From an uncultured Oscillospiraceae bacterium (GTDB taxonomy: Bacteria; Bacillota; Clostridia; Oscillospirales; Oscillospiraceae), in NCBI GenBank assembly GCA_905234575.1, contig CAJOIG010000012.1:1-15205 (forward strand): a stretch of DNA of 15,205 nt, read 5' to 3'. This document shows, piece after piece, positions 14,492-15,205 of the stretch. How positions within the stretch are numbered: position 1 is the stretch's first letter; each line of letters opens with the position of its first letter. The notes under the pieces are model-generated. The model was not told the origin of the DNA. It ran no database searches and was given only the letters and a program-made list of their open reading frames with translations. Position numbers and translations under genes: made by a program.

Positions 14492-15205
14492 TCAGCCGAC
14501 GGCATGCGCGGCGTACCAGTCGTTCACGTCGATGCCGAGGGACGCGTACTGCTCCACGGTGACGCCGTAGTTCGGCTCGTCGAAGGACCAGGACTCGTAC
14601 GGCAGGGGGATCGGGAAGCTCGCCATATCCTCGCGCAGGCGGCTGGTGCTCCACTGCTTGTAGGTGGACTGATTGATCTTCCCGCCGATCCAGCCGGTGG
14701 TGTCCACTTCCGCCGCGGTGGACGCTCCGCCGGGCGCGCCGCCGGGAGGCGGTCCGCCGACGCCCGTGGTGCCGGGGGCGCCGCCCAGCTCGCCGCTGGA
14801 GACGGAGCCGGTGAAGGAGGTGCCGAACTCACACTGGAAGTCGGTGTACATGTGCAGATGCCAGAGCTTCCACTCGCCGTTCTCCTTGATGAAGTCCGCG
14901 CCGTAGTTCTCCCACATGGAGTCCGCGTTCGCGAAGTCCGTCTGCTTCAGCAGGCCGGGGGTATACCAGTAGCCCTTGGCGGTCAGGCCGTCCTCCGCCA
15001 CCTCGATGATGGACGTGGTGGTGACGTGCAGAAGAAGCTGGCCAACGCCGCCGTATTTATCGATGATCTCCTCGGGCGTCATGCCGCTGATGTCCACGCC
15101 GTGCTCCTCGCACCAGGCGGAGGCGCTCTGCAGCCACGAGGCGTCGTGCTCCACGACGTAGGACTGCCAGATGTAATCGTAGCCCACCTCATAGCCCTGG
15201 TTGCG
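14492..15205 (-). CDS. NTF2/SnoaL-like protein with Gly/Pro-rich insertion, 5' end beyond window
   Basis: The frame is open from the right edge to a stop at 14492, giving 238 codons before the stop. A GTG at 15187 has no supporting ribosome-binding site and reads through from upstream codons (RNQGYE), so the true start lies outside. The part with TTTSIIEVAEDGLTAKGYWY and then YGADFIKENGEWKLWHLHMY has the strand pattern of NTF2-like/SnoaL folds. Between it and the C-terminal part (WIGGKINQ..., then IPLPYESW) sits a flexible Gly/Pro/Ala stretch of about 33 residues (nucleotides about 14708-14806). No signal peptide is visible in this part. Enzymatic role and partners are unknown. The family call is moderate because it rests on pattern recognition of a partial gene. 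Confidence 0.65.
   Translation of the reverse strand, partial: RNQGYEVGYDYIWQSYVVEHDASWLQSASAWCEEHGVDISGMTPEEIIDKYGGVGQLLLHVTTTSIIEVAEDGLTAKGYWYTPGLLKQTDFANADSMWENYGADFIKENGEWKLWHLHMYTDFQCEFGTSFTGSVSSGELGGAPGTTGVGGPPPGGAPGGASTAAEVDTTGWIGGKINQSTYKQWSTSRLREDMASFPIPLPYESWSFDEPNYGVTVEQYASLGIDVNDWYAAHAVG

Noticed and set aside
13317..14654. 445-residue minus-strand frame across the L,D-transpeptidase end and thrH
   Set aside because: It runs antisense through two well-supported genes and their terminator and has no domain signature.

Overview
The window looks like a chromosomal stretch from a high-GC member of the Clostridia, most likely an Oscillospiraceae-type gut Firmicute. The basis is very GC-rich coding sequence combined with AT-rich promoters of sigma-A type (three with TTGAC-type -35 boxes and exact 17-base spacers), Firmicute-style Shine-Dalgarno sequences, a Gram-positive cell-wall-binding-repeat protein, and core genes der, rpmF and a DUF177 gene. 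The taxonomic placement is inference. I saw no integrase, transposase, CRISPR array, tRNA or rRNA.

Layout. Positions 1-2101 (minus strand) hold a housekeeping run: a DUF177/YceD protein, ribosomal protein L32 (rpmF) and the ribosome-assembly GTPase Der, which runs off the left edge. At 2102-2186 two divergent promoters share one palindromic -35 site. The rightward one drives an RluA-family pseudouridine synthase that may be read from a leaderless mRNA. Positions 3168-3722 are a long non-coding stretch with a near-consensus promoter at its left end, many stem-loops, and a strong intrinsic terminator whose T-tract touches the Shine-Dalgarno sequence of potA. Next comes a tightly packed polyamine ABC importer operon, potABCD (3723-7666). 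It is followed by a large RND-family exporter gene (7800-11942) whose product carries an extra coiled-coil block of about 340 residues. A promoter preceded by two tandem GTTA(A)CAATTC repeats drives a secreted L,D-transpeptidase with cell-wall-binding repeats (12087-13763). A ThrH-type HAD phosphatase/phosphotransferase (13815-14417) follows and ends at a strong terminator. A convergent NTF2/SnoaL-like gene with a Gly/Pro-rich insertion enters from the right edge.

How the parts work together. The left block is translation and ribosome biogenesis. potABCD encodes a complete importer: ATPase, two permeases and a lipoprotein receptor. The RND exporter and the L,D-transpeptidase are envelope functions. 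ThrH serves amino-acid metabolism. The best candidate for something undescribed is the potA leader. A promoter, a structured 5' region and a terminator abutting the ribosome-binding site together imply conditional termination of a polyamine-uptake operon, and I recognise no known riboswitch class in it. The next most interesting items are the RND protein with a built-in coiled coil and no separate adaptor gene, and the repeat-controlled promoter of the L,D-transpeptidase.
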